Assembly (NCBI RefSeq): GCF_002377905.1
Contig: NZ_DFQS01000072.1
Location: 1-64,000 of the forward strand
DNA: 64,000 nt
Source of the DNA: Psychrobacter sp. UBA3483
GTDB lineage: Bacteria; Pseudomonadota; Gammaproteobacteria; Pseudomonadales; Moraxellaceae
Direction: 5' to 3'
The notes below the pieces were generated by a model. It saw only the letters and a program-made list of their open reading frames with translations, searched no databases and was not told the origin of the DNA. Shown one piece after another: positions 27,167 to 35,424 of this stretch; the first letter of the stretch is position 1, and every line of letters starts with the position of its first letter. The position numbers were made by a program, and so were the translations under genes.

Positions 27167-27324
27167 GGGGTCATCCTTGTCGAAGCGGCAGTCATTGATA
27201 GCCTCGCTATTTTGGACATCGTAACAGCAAACGGCGCTACATCAAATTTAGACAAATCGAGCGCTGATGTCGATGAAGAATAACGAGGTCTCAATCATTA
27301 CAAAGTAAAGGTTGCTAGATAGCG

Positions 27325-27753
27325 TTACGCTTTATAGCGTATGACTGGCTGACCAAACTGTACCACTTCAGAGTTATTCACCAATATCTCGTCAATAACG
27401 CCGCTTTGAGTCGCTTCAAGAGGATTCATGATTTTCATGGCTTCAATGATACCAAGCGTATCGCCTGCCTGTACTTTTTGACCAACCTTTACAAATGGCG
27501 GATCATTAGGACTTGGCGCTGAATAATAAACACCCACCATTGGCGAGGTTTCAACGCTGCCAGCTTTGACGGCGGCTTTTGCTGCGGCAGCGACAGGCGC
27601 AGCACCTGCAGTAGGGGCAGCCATCATCGTCGGTGCCGGCGCATCATAGTGACGAGTCAAACTAATATGTTCGTCGTCTGAACTGATTTCTAAATTAACC
27701 AGTTCACTTTCTTCCATGAGTGCGATCAGGGTGCGTATTTTTTCAATATCCAT
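27325..27753 (-). CDS. accB: Biotin carboxyl carrier protein of acetyl-CoA carboxylase
   Basis: A 142-residue carrier. The N-terminal helical part (MDIEKIRTLIALMEESELVNLEI) is followed by an Ala/Pro-rich flexible linker (about 42-68), then the biotinyl domain with EAMKIMN, whose Lys carries biotin, and the protruding thumb SAPSNDPPFV-like PSPNDPPFVKVGQKVQ. Its length is somewhat shorter than the E. coli protein (156). It is first in an operon with accC. Confidence 0.96.
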   Translation of the reverse strand: MDIEKIRTLIALMEESELVNLEISSDDEHISLTRHYDAPAPTMMAAPTAGAAPVAAAAKAAVKAGSVETSPMVGVYYSAPSPNDPPFVKVGQKVQAGDTLGIIEAMKIMNPLEATQSGVIDEILVNNSEVVQFGQPVIRYKA

Positions 27754-28079
27754 AATTTTAATTTTGCCTTGTACTAATTTCTAGAAAAAAATAGTGTAAC
27801 TAAATATTGTATTGGTAATTGCTAATGATACCTATATTCACGCCAATGAGCAATCGATGTACAGTTGTTAACTGAGTTTTTTTACATATTATGACGTAAG
27901 CATGCTTAAGCGTAAGAAATGCTCAATGATTTATCATAGTCGATGTGACAAAGTAGCGCTAGTCACGGTTACTAGACGCTACGTTTGAATAGTCATTCAT
28001 TGAACGACTTATACCGTTCGACAGTAAAAATGATTAAATCATTACTGGACGCCATGCTTGAACACAGCTTATGACGGCA
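27754..28079. other. Intergenic region between accB and the MATE pump gene
   Basis: No gene seen. It holds the accB promoter and, at 27953-27982, a hairpin with arms GTAGCG-CTAGT / ACTAG-CGCTAC (one bulged A) without a T tract. The latter may contribute to ending the MATE transcript or be an operator. Confidence 0.5.
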
Positions 28080-29447
28080 TCACGCCCATAATGTCGCTAA
28101 GCGTTTTTGCTGATAGCGCAGACGCAGACTTAGTAATATAGACGATAAGAATAACCCTGTGATGAGCGCCATCCAAAACCCTTGCGCACCAATGTCAGTG
28201 AAGCGCACCAGGTAGACGCCGAGCGGTAAAGCAACCAGCCAATAGCAAAACAGCGTCACCCACATCGGTACAGTCGTATCTTGCATACCGCGCAATATAC
28301 CGGCGACATTGACCTGCCAACCATCAAATAACTGATAAGCGAGAGCAAAAATAAGTAAGTGCATGGCTTGCGCACGTACCACAGGATTGTCGGTGAATGC
28401 CGCCGCCAACTGCGGCCTAAATAACCAAACGCCGAGCATAGACGTCAGCGCAATAATAATCGTCCATATAAGCCCTGTGGTTAACACTTGACGCAGTGCC
28501 ATCAGATTTTTTTCACCAAAGCGGTTAGAAATCATAATGGTCAGCGCCATCGCAACTGATATGGGAATCATAAACAGCTGCGAGGTCACGGATAATGCCA
28601 CTTGATGCGAAGCGGTTGCAATCTCACCGAGCGGACTGATAACTAGTGCCCCTAAACTAAATAAACTGGCTTCAAAAAAGATAGAAATACCAATCGGAAT
28701 GCCAAGTTTTAGTAATTTTTTAATTTGCGTGCGGTTAGGGCTGGCAAAAGCATAAAAGAAGCGCGTACTGGCAAACTGCTGACGCTTGGTAAAGCTAGTA
28801 TATGTCGCTAATAGCAAGACATTAATCCAAAGTACGATTGCCGTTGCTACCCCGCAACCAGCGCCGCCCATCTCGGGCATACCAAATAGACCATGTATAA
28901 AAATATAGTTAAGCGGAATATCGGCAAGCAGTCCGATGATACTGATAACCGTCACCGGCTCAGGTCGGCCAAGCGCTTCACAATAACTGCGCAGCACTGC
29001 ATAGACTGCAATTGCCGGAAAACCGAACGATACCCCATGTAAATACTGAGCAGCGATAGGTTGGATAGTGTCAGGCACACCCATTACCCCAAGTATGTTG
29101 GGCGCTAGATTGACAATGATAAAGCCAAGAATTCCAATCACGCCGGCCGTCCATAACGACTGCTGGGTAATATGCGGCACTTGGCTATGATTGTTTTGGC
29201 CGATGGCTTCACCGATAAGCGGCGTGGTGGCAATCAAAATACCGGTCGCCAATAAAAACAGTGGTAGCCAAATACCGGAGCCGACAGCCACGGCCGCCAA
29301 ATCAAGGGCGGAGACTTTACCGGCCATAATGGCATCGACGACACCAAGCGCTGCTTGGCAAAACTGGGTAATTAAGATGGGGAGGGCGAGTACGCCTAAG
29401 CGTAAGCTGTAACTTTTAAAATCTCTAAAGGATAATGGGAAAAACAT
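28080..29447 (-). CDS. MATE-family efflux transporter (NorM-like)
   Basis: A 455-residue, 12-helix multidrug and toxin extrusion pump. Landmarks are LALPILITQFCQAALGVVDAIMAG in helix 1, DLAAVAVGSGIWLP, the second-half repeat FEASLFSLGALVISPLGEIATASHQVALSV, and NRFGEKN. NorM-type pumps expel cationic drugs and dyes using sodium or protons. The frame opens three codons earlier at a TTG, but the ATG fits the family start. It is a single-gene unit. Confidence 0.92.
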   Translation of the reverse strand: MFFPLSFRDFKSYSLRLGVLALPILITQFCQAALGVVDAIMAGKVSALDLAAVAVGSGIWLPLFLLATGILIATTPLIGEAIGQNNHSQVPHITQQSLWTAGVIGILGFIIVNLAPNILGVMGVPDTIQPIAAQYLHGVSFGFPAIAVYAVLRSYCEALGRPEPVTVISIIGLLADIPLNYIFIHGLFGMPEMGGAGCGVATAIVLWINVLLLATYTSFTKRQQFASTRFFYAFASPNRTQIKKLLKLGIPIGISIFFEASLFSLGALVISPLGEIATASHQVALSVTSQLFMIPISVAMALTIMISNRFGEKNLMALRQVLTTGLIWTIIIALTSMLGVWLFRPQLAAAFTDNPVVRAQAMHLLIFALAYQLFDGWQVNVAGILRGMQDTTVPMWVTLFCYWLVALPLGVYLVRFTDIGAQGFWMALITGLFLSSILLSLRLRYQQKRLATLWA

Positions 29448-29795
29448 AATGAGCAACTTTTTATTCTTTGCAGTAATTATTGTGGATGAGCAAATGCTGC
29501 CATCAACAAGTTAATAGCGAAACAGTGAAATAGGATTGGTGCGACGATAATACTCCGATAAATAATATGAGCAAGTCCATTTTTACTCATTGTTAATAAC
29601 AACAGATATATAGTTTGAAAAATAAAACAGCTAAGACCAAAATGAAAAATGACCCGTCAATCCATAAGTAGAATTGAGGGGTCATCATCAGAAAAAATAG
29701 CAAATAAGCTAAAGCATGAGGTCAGCGTTTTAGCAATGTTTGTTCATACTTGGCTCTTCTTTAGCTAGAATAGCAGTAAAGATAAAAGCAACTAT
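29448..29795. other. Intergenic region with the lipoprotein terminator
   Basis: No gene seen in about 350 AT-rich bases. A minus-strand hairpin at 29645-29684 is the only clear structure. Confidence 0.5.
29645..29684 (-). terminator. Terminator downstream of the repeat lipoprotein gene
   Basis: On the minus strand TGACCCCTCAAT / ATTGACGGGTCA form a 12-position stem (one mismatch) and run into TTTTTCATTTT, about 110 bases after the stop. Confidence 0.6.
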
Positions 29796-30836
29796 TTATA
29801 ACGATTCAGGTAAATCTTGCACCAGAGCTTGATAGCCAATCAAGCTGTTATTTGCATCGAATGCTTGTACGACAATCGCATAATTGGTTGAGCGATCGGG
29901 AATAACAGGCGCAAACTGGGTTTCAAGATTGCTCAATAGTAGATTCTGAACATAACCGTTAGCGCCCGATTCTGCTTTATTAACATCAATTTGACTCACC
30001 AAGATATGCATAGTATGGCTAGGGTTTTGCCAAGTAACCGTTTTTTGACTACCATTACCGGTAATATCTAGGTTTAGCTTGCCAAGTTGATAATCAAGTG
30101 GGTAAGTCTTAAAGTTAGAGCGGTCGCTAATGGTATAGCTGACATTACAATTATCTTGACCACTTGATAACTTTTTGCCGCCCAGACCGTCTTGGTACTC
30201 AAAACTGCCTTTCCAAGGCGCACCTGCTTCATTTTTTGCAAAGTTACCAGCAAAAGTCGTTAATAGGTTTGGTGTCTCTATGCCTAAATCGCTGACATAC
30301 TTAATATCTAGAAATTTTAATGTATCAAGGCTGCCCGTTACTTTACCAGCGATATAGTTGTCGACTTTAATTGCTGAATTGATACCTAGCACATTGTTTT
30401 CTTGGCAAGCTTGCTGCTGATAACTAAAACTACCATCAACACTACCAGCGCCATCTTTACTGATATCAAAGTATACCGCACCAATATCAATATCGCTGTC
30501 GTCACCATCATCAATCTCAACAAAGTGACCCACATAAAGACCACCGCGACCACCTTCTGGCGTTAGTTTATCCAAGAACTTATCAAGCGATTCCTCTGGT
30601 AAAAAGACCGACTCCAAAATCTCAGCCATGGATTTCTCATCATCGCTCAACTTATCTTCGACCTCTTTATATTTCTCTTTGATTTTATCTTCCACGCGAT
30701 CGTATTCGTCTTTTACCTGATCTTCTACGCGATCATATTCTTTCTTAACTTTATCGCCATCACTGCCGCAGGCGCTGAGGGTTATACTGAGGATACTGGC
30801 GGTTAACACAGATAATAGTAGCTTGGGTGCGCTCAT
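29796..30836 (-). CDS. Lipoprotein with three 11-residue coiled-coil repeats
   Basis: A 346-residue predicted lipoprotein: hydrophobic signal and lipobox LSAC (C23), then GSDGD. Residues 30-62 are three tandem 11-mers (VKKEYDRVEDQ, VKDEYDRVEDK, IKEKYKEVEDK), a hendecad pattern that should form a straight, highly charged coiled coil. The rest (about 75-346) looks beta-rich with polar loops and two cysteines (QQACQENN, QDNCNVSY). No known domain recognised. AGGA lies before this ATG; the 27 upstream in-frame residues lack support. It would form a stalk lifting a periplasmic or surface domain from the membrane. Confidence 0.7.
   Translation of the reverse strand: MSAPKLLLSVLTASILSITLSACGSDGDKVKKEYDRVEDQVKDEYDRVEDKIKEKYKEVEDKLSDDEKSMAEILESVFLPEESLDKFLDKLTPEGGRGGLYVGHFVEIDDGDDSDIDIGAVYFDISKDGAGSVDGSFSYQQQACQENNVLGINSAIKVDNYIAGKVTGSLDTLKFLDIKYVSDLGIETPNLLTTFAGNFAKNEAGAPWKGSFEYQDGLGGKKLSSGQDNCNVSYTISDRSNFKTYPLDYQLGKLNLDITGNGSQKTVTWQNPSHTMHILVSQIDVNKAESGANGYVQNLLLSNLETQFAPVIPDRSTNYAIVVQAFDANNSLIGYQALVQDLPESL
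30651..30749 (-). repeat. Three tandem 33-base repeats in the lipoprotein gene
   Basis: Each unit encodes 11 residues of the pattern (V/I)K-x-x-Y-(D/K)-x-V-E-D-(Q/K). The first two units are nearly identical in protein and DNA (GAATATGATCGCG/T-type); the third has diverged. Confidence 0.8.
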
Positions 30837-30985
30837 AAATGAGTCCTGATGGTCGATTGCTATAACAATAAGAGAGAAGCGTAAATAAAAAATAATTTCT
30901 GTGCATAAATATAGCAAAATCTATCAGGTATGTGCGTGGATAAATGTGCACTCATACCATAAAAATTCTTACGCCATCGTTACCG

Positions 30986-31477
30986 TCAAATCCTATCATT
31001 CTCTGGCAACAGATTTAGCTCTTCTGCCATATCCATAATCGTGTTCCAATGCTTGGGTTCAAGCGGCAAAATGGTCAGCTGCTCACAGCCTTTTCTTAGC
31101 AATAAAGAGTCCTCAAGCGCCGGCAAAAATTTAAGCTGCGCTAATGGCAGTATATCCGTAAAAGCCTGCTCAAAAGTCACATCTACCATGTACCAGCGCG
31201 GCTCATCTTCAGTTGCTTTAGGATCATAATGGCGATGTTCGGGGTGAAACTGAGTTGGGTCAGGGTAGCCAGCTCTGCTGATAGTCACGATACCAGCGAC
31301 GCCAGAAGGTTTGGCGCTAGAGTGATAAAAAAATGCTTTGTCATCAACTTTCATATCGTCACGCATAAAGTTGCGGGCGCGGTAATTACGTACCCCATCC
31401 CACATCTCAGTGCCTGCACGTTGTAAATCTTCTATATTAAAACAGCGGGGATTGGATTTGATAAGCCAATATGCCAT
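30986..31477 (-). CDS. EVE domain-containing protein
   Basis: A 163-residue EVE (PUA-like) protein, of the type related to human thymocyte nuclear protein 1. Marks are MAYWLIKSNP, WDGVRNYRARNFMRDDMKVDDKAFFYHS, GVAGIVTISRAGYPDPTQF and RWYMVDVTF. EVE domains bind modified bases in DNA or RNA. AAGGA lies eight bases before this ATG; the 28 residues upstream in frame are outside the domain. No restriction or defence gene is beside it, so a housekeeping RNA-binding role is more likely here. Confidence 0.9.
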   Translation of the reverse strand: MAYWLIKSNPRCFNIEDLQRAGTEMWDGVRNYRARNFMRDDMKVDDKAFFYHSSAKPSGVAGIVTISRAGYPDPTQFHPEHRHYDPKATEDEPRWYMVDVTFEQAFTDILPLAQLKFLPALEDSLLLRKGCEQLTILPLEPKHWNTIMDMAEELNLLPENDRI

Positions 31478-31761
31478 GGTTTTTATCCTTGTAAAATTAT
31501 TAGTGTAATCATAACGATTTAATAGTGATGGCTTTAAAAGCTGCTCATCATTTATTTTCATTGTGTGTTCATTTCTATTCTTTGTAGTTATCGAGCTTAT
31601 CTAGCATTACCACTATCAGCTATTGCTGCAAACGCCGATTGTTCCCAATACTTTTATGGCCAATTTATGCTGATTAGGCTTTTCTTTAGCGCGCCCAGCC
31701 GTTATCCTAGCGCTACTTTCTGCTGACGACCGCAGCTACTCCTTTATAGATAAGTCCGCTT

Positions 31762-33069
31762 ATGTCAAATATCAAATCCTCTCATACTCCCAACGATCTT
31801 GATTTGCCTCATCGTAACCAGCACAGTGCTTTTGCGGTAAAAGATATTCCGTTGGCGCTTTATATCCATATTCCTTGGTGTGTGAAAAAATGTCCTTATT
31901 GTGATTTTAATTCGCATGAGCTGCCGATGGACAGTCAGCTGTCTATGTATGGTGAATACGTCGATACGCTATTACTTGATGCAGCATCACAGCAAGCGTT
32001 AACACAAGGGCGAGAAATCAGCTCAATATTCATCGGTGGCGGTACACCGTCGCTACTGCCCATTGCCCAGTATCAACGTTTATTTGATGGTTTGCGTGAG
32101 ATTTTTCAGTTTGCAGGTGACATTGAAGTGACGATGGAGGCCAATCCAGGCACCCTTGAGCATGCACCATTTGCACAGTATTTAGACGTAGGCATCAATC
32201 GTTTGTCGATTGGCGTACAAAGCTTTGCTGCCAGCCAGCTCACCACGCTGGGGCGTATTCACAATCCAGCCCAAGCGTTATCAGCCATTAAAGCCGCTCG
32301 TCACGCTGGATTTGAACGTGTCAACGTCGATTTGATGCATGGGCTACCGCAGCAAACGATGAGTGAAGCCCTGAACGATATACAAATGGCGCATGAGGCA
32401 GGGGCTACACATATTTCTTGGTATCAGTTGACCATTGAGCCAAATACGGTTTTTTATCGCAGTCAGCCCATTTTACCCGATGAAGATAGCTTGGCGGATA
32501 TCGAGCAAGCGGGTCAGGCATTGCTTGAACGTTTGGGCTATGACAATTATGAAGTATCGGCTTGGGCAGGCGCGTCTGATAAACCTTGCCGTCATAACGT
32601 CAATTATTGGCAGTTTGGCGACTATTTGGCAATAGGGGCGGGCGCGCACGGTAAAGTCACCATTGATGATAAATATGGAAATCAAACATTAACGGCTGAT
32701 AAAGTGTCTGATGAGGTATTGAAAAAGGTATTAGCAGAGACGGGTATTTATCGCTTTAGCAAATCTCGTATGCCCAAAGACTATATCGGCTACCAAGAAG
32801 CAGCCCAGCACAAAACGCCAAAAATGGTAGGCTGGCAGGCAATTGCGAGTGATGAGCTGGTTAGTGAGTTTATGCTTAACGCTCTACGCTTGCATGAAGG
32901 CGTGGCGTGGTCATTGTTCGAAGATCGGACAGGGCTGAGCTATGAGAGTATCGATTTGGAGGTCAATCAACTTATTAAGCAAGGACTATTGATAGATGAT
33001 AATGAGCACCTACAGCCAACAGCATTGGGTAGAAGGTATCTTAATCAGATATTAAGAGTATTTTTATAA
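31762..33069 (+). CDS. hemW: Heme chaperone HemW (radical SAM)
   Basis: A 435-residue radical-SAM protein of the HemN/HemW family. YIHIPWCVKKCPYCDFNSHE gives the cluster cysteines C40, C44 and C47, a CxxxCxxC motif without the extra cysteine of the oxidase HemN. GGGTPSLL, MEANPGTLE and GVQSFAASQLTTLGRIHN follow. HemW binds heme and delivers it to proteins such as respiratory chain enzymes. Length is slightly above E. coli HemW (378), with a longer N-terminus (about 30 residues before the core). Confidence 0.93.
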   Translation: MSNIKSSHTPNDLDLPHRNQHSAFAVKDIPLALYIHIPWCVKKCPYCDFNSHELPMDSQLSMYGEYVDTLLLDAASQQALTQGREISSIFIGGGTPSLLPIAQYQRLFDGLREIFQFAGDIEVTMEANPGTLEHAPFAQYLDVGINRLSIGVQSFAASQLTTLGRIHNPAQALSAIKAARHAGFERVNVDLMHGLPQQTMSEALNDIQMAHEAGATHISWYQLTIEPNTVFYRSQPILPDEDSLADIEQAGQALLERLGYDNYEVSAWAGASDKPCRHNVNYWQFGDYLAIGAGAHGKVTIDDKYGNQTLTADKVSDEVLKKVLAETGIYRFSKSRMPKDYIGYQEAAQHKTPKMVGWQAIASDELVSEFMLNALRLHEGVAWSLFEDRTGLSYESIDLEVNQLIKQGLLIDDNEHLQPTALGRRYLNQILRVFL

Positions 33070-33080
33070 AGTGGGCAGAT

Positions 33081-33111
33081 AAAAAAAGAAGCTTACCAAA
33101 TGATAAGCTTC
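33081..33111 (-). terminator. Terminator of the entericidin-like gene
   Basis: Perfect 8-bp stem GAAGCTTA / TAAGCTTC, 8-base loop, followed on the minus strand by seven T. It can also stop hemW transcripts weakly. Confidence 0.8.
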
Positions 33112-33139
33112 CTTAATATAAGTCTAAAAAGGCTCAGAC

Positions 33140-33280
33140 TTAGATTTTGTTTTGTACGTCTTGTGCAGTACCGGTGACAGCGCCACCAGCACTTGATACG
33201 TCTTGGCCTAGACCTTTAAAAGTGTTGCAACCAGTTAGTACAAACATAGCAGTCAAAGAAGCGATAACTAATTTTTTCAT
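33140..33280 (-). CDS. Entericidin A/B-family small lipoprotein (46 aa)
   Basis: Read directly from the sequence: MKKLVIASLTAMFVLTGC is a lipoprotein signal with lipobox LTGC (C18). The mature peptide NTFKGLGQDVSSAGGAVTG ... QDVQNKI is the short amphipathic form of entericidin A/B, a toxin-antidote-type pair in enterobacteria and a common envelope lipoprotein elsewhere. GAGGA lies six bases before the ATG, and a perfect terminator follows, both signs of a real, expressed gene. Only a single copy is present, so a toxin/antidote pair is not supported here. Confidence 0.85.
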   Translation of the reverse strand: MKKLVIASLTAMFVLTGCNTFKGLGQDVSSAGGAVTGTAQDVQNKI

Positions 33281-33533
33281 AATTTTTCCTCAAAAAGATA
33301 GAGTGTTATAAGTCATAACAATGGAACTTAGCGTTTTACATAAGTTTCACTGAGGGGTTACAGGATACAAGGACAATGTTTTTAAATTATCTCGCTATCC
33401 ATTAGGGTCATGATAATCAAAGTTAAAATCAGTGCCCAGTATCAAAATGTAATTATTGGCAGTAAACTGTAACTTTTGATTACGTCTGTTATATACGTTT
33501 AGACAAAACGCTTAAATCATTTATGGAGTTTGT

Positions 33534-34106
33534 ATGACCATTCATATCGTGTTGGTGGCGCCAAAAATGCCTAGCAACACTGGCAATATTATCCGCTTAT
33601 GTGCCAATAGTGGGGCGCAGTTACATTTAGTCAGGCCGTTAGGGTTTGAGCTCGATGATAAGAAGCTACGCCGCGCAGGTCTCGATTATCATGAATACGC
33701 TCATCTGCAAGTACATGACGATTGGGCAATGACCAAGCAAGCGCTACAAGCGGCTGGTTGCGGTATTATCACCGCGCTGACGACCAAGCTGAGTAAACCG
33801 TTTTATGACTATGATTTTAGCAGGCAAACAACTCAGCATTTAGATAGTAGTGCGTCTAATAGCCCATCATTAAATCATGTTGCGCTGGTTTTTGGTTCTG
33901 AAACGGCAGGGCTGCCAGAGGATATCCGTACCGATATCGGCGCTGATAATTGGCTACGCTTACCAATGCTTGCGGATTCGCGCAGTTTAAATTTGTCTAA
34001 TAGCGTGGCAATATGCTTGTATGAGGTTTGGCGACAGCAAGGGTTTGACGGCGATGAAGGTCGCAGTATCGGTTATGACACCTTGGCAGTTTATGACCCA
34101 AAATAG
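33534..34106 (+). CDS. trmL: tRNA (cytidine/uridine-34-2'-O)-methyltransferase
   Basis: A SPOUT-class methyltransferase of 190 residues that 2'-O-methylates the wobble nucleotide of tRNA-Leu isoacceptors. The family motifs are NTGNIIRLCANSGAQLHLV, RRAGLDYHEY, VFGSETAGLPEDI and the knot IRLPM-like LRLPMLADSRSLNLSNSVAICLYE. It is about 30 residues longer than E. coli TrmL (157), mostly from a Ser/Thr/Asn-rich insert before the second motif (TTQHLDSSASNSPS). It stands alone and converges on tusE, sharing a strong terminator. Confidence 0.95.
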   Translation: MTIHIVLVAPKMPSNTGNIIRLCANSGAQLHLVRPLGFELDDKKLRRAGLDYHEYAHLQVHDDWAMTKQALQAAGCGIITALTTKLSKPFYDYDFSRQTTQHLDSSASNSPSLNHVALVFGSETAGLPEDIRTDIGADNWLRLPMLADSRSLNLSNSVAICLYEVWRQQGFDGDEGRSIGYDTLAVYDPK

Positions 34107-34148
34107 AGCAGAGATAAAGAAGCTAGCAGTGTGATTGGAATAAAAAGA

Positions 34149-34184
34149 GGTTAAAGAAAATTAGTCGTTTAATTTTCTTTAACC
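34149..34184. terminator. Bidirectional terminator between trmL and tusE
   Basis: Perfect 15-bp stem GGTTAAAGAAAATTA / TAATTTTCTTTAACC with a 6-base loop. T tracts follow on both strands. Confidence 0.9.
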
Positions 34185-34216
34185 GCTTTTTATTGCTTAT
34201 TTATAAACCACATGCT

Positions 34217-34570
34217 TTATAAACAATTTGGCGGTTTTGGCAAGCCTGCAAGCCGATTGACATGACGGGCAACCAAACCCGTATTAAATAACTGCTGGAG
34301 CTTTTGATTGCTGATGTCATGTTTAGGCAAGGTTTGCTGTAGCCATTTAATCAATGGGCGGGTCGCTGGCGCGTGATTGAATTTGACAAAAAATGCGCGT
34401 ACCTGCTGTAAGATGGCTAAATGTTCAGCATGTAGAGTCACATCTAGAGTGCCAGCAAGTTGCTGCGCAATCGCAGGTGTCCAAATCGTATGGTCACATA
34501 AATGCCCGTCTTGGTCTAACGCAACTGCGACCGTTTCAGCAGGCGTAATATCATCTTTAGAATTCATCAT
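34217..34570 (-). CDS. tusE: Sulfur relay protein TusE (DsrC family)
   Basis: A 117-residue DsrC-family protein that takes a persulfide from the TusBCD complex and hands it to MnmA. DLDGHL-like ALDQDGHLCDHTIWTP, the helix HLAILQQVRAFFVKFNHAPATRPLI and the C-terminal GLPKPPNCL, whose penultimate Cys (C116) is the carrier, are visible. The second conserved DsrC cysteine is absent, as in TusE. Its start overlaps the end of tusB by four bases, so translation is coupled. It is the last gene of the operon. Confidence 0.93.
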   Translation of the reverse strand: MMNSKDDITPAETVAVALDQDGHLCDHTIWTPAIAQQLAGTLDVTLHAEHLAILQQVRAFFVKFNHAPATRPLIKWLQQTLPKHDISNQKLQQLFNTGLVARHVNRLAGLPKPPNCL

Positions 34571-34920
34571 AAAGCAATTGTTACCACTTTATCAAAGATA
34601 GCACCACTCGCATGAGTATTTTGAGTTAAGGCGACCCACTCATCATCGCTTAAAATAGCCGTTAATTTGGCAGATACATTCAGTTTTGCCGCTGTATTAT
34701 TATTGAGCTGTGCCACATCCTCGCTCAGGGCATAAATAGCAGCAACATCTTTTGTTTCGATGTCCTCAAGGTCTTCCAAATAAGCATTAAACCAGTCAAT
34801 AAAAGCGACCGTTGTGCCCAATAATATAATGCTGTCACCCGCACGCCACGTCGATGCCATTTGTTCTGTGCTGCGTCTGAGCGTATCCATGCTGCTATGT
34901 AATTGATATAAAGTTGCCAT
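34567..34920 (-). CDS. tusB: Sulfurtransferase complex subunit TusB (DsrH family)
   Basis: A 117-residue DsrH-like protein. The start MATLYQLHSS, the central GDSIILLGTTVAFID and the YALSEDV stretch match TusB of E. coli (95 residues). With TusC and TusD it forms the heterohexamer that relays sulfur from TusA to TusE. Divergence from E. coli is marked, so assignment relies partly on position between tusC and tusE. It is a longer form, with about 20 extra residues. Confidence 0.85.
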   Translation of the reverse strand: MATLYQLHSSMDTLRRSTEQMASTWRAGDSIILLGTTVAFIDWFNAYLEDLEDIETKDVAAIYALSEDVAQLNNNTAAKLNVSAKLTAILSDDEWVALTQNTHASGAIFDKVVTIAL

Positions 34921-35006
34921 AATCGTGTCCGCTTACTTACTGTATTTATAGTCGTACTAAAATAAATAGTAACAATGTAGATTCGTCCTAGCCCTAAAAG
35001 CTGCTA

Positions 35007-35330
35007 CTAAAAGACCAAAATCTGGTCAAATTCTTGCGAATTTACCACCTCTGGTATCAAGGTCAGCTGCGTCGCCAAATCTGCCGGTAACATACCCATA
35101 ATCCAACCACTAAACACATCGTCAGGTAACCAAGCGGCTGGCATATCATATAACTCAAGCGACTGAATCATGCCATGCAAACGTGATGCAGGCTGCATTA
35201 AAAAACCAAAGACCGGCGCATCCAAATACAGCTGCACCTCATGACCAAAAGTCGCTAACGTTAAAGCCAACGCACAGCCTTCATAACTTATCATCTCGGT
35301 AGGCGTATGCAAGCGAATGAGTAGTTTCAT
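35007..35330 (-). CDS. tusC: Sulfurtransferase complex subunit TusC (DsrF family)
   Basis: A 107-residue DsrF-like subunit of the TusBCD complex. The strand-helix start LLIRLHTPTEMISYEGCALALTLATFGHEVQLYLD and the C-terminal EFDQILVF match the family. The active cysteine resides in TusD, not here. It lies between tusD and tusB with gaps of about 86-94 bases, longer than the near-overlapping genes of E. coli. Confidence 0.88.
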   Translation of the reverse strand: MKLLIRLHTPTEMISYEGCALALTLATFGHEVQLYLDAPVFGFLMQPASRLHGMIQSLELYDMPAAWLPDDVFSGWIMGMLPADLATQLTLIPEVVNSQEFDQILVF

Positions 35331-35424
35331 GATGTATTCCTAATCTGATTATCGCCAACCGCTATTTAATCTGGTTATTGTTAAGTTGGCTGTTTTGACA
35401 GTGAGTTGGCATGCAAAACGCTTA

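Noticed and set aside
27953..27982. Rho-independent terminator
   Set aside because: The hairpin has good arms but no T tract on either strand; kept only as a possible structure.
33140..33280. A second entericidin gene beside the first
   Set aside because: The flanking 200 bases on both sides show no other small lipoprotein frame.
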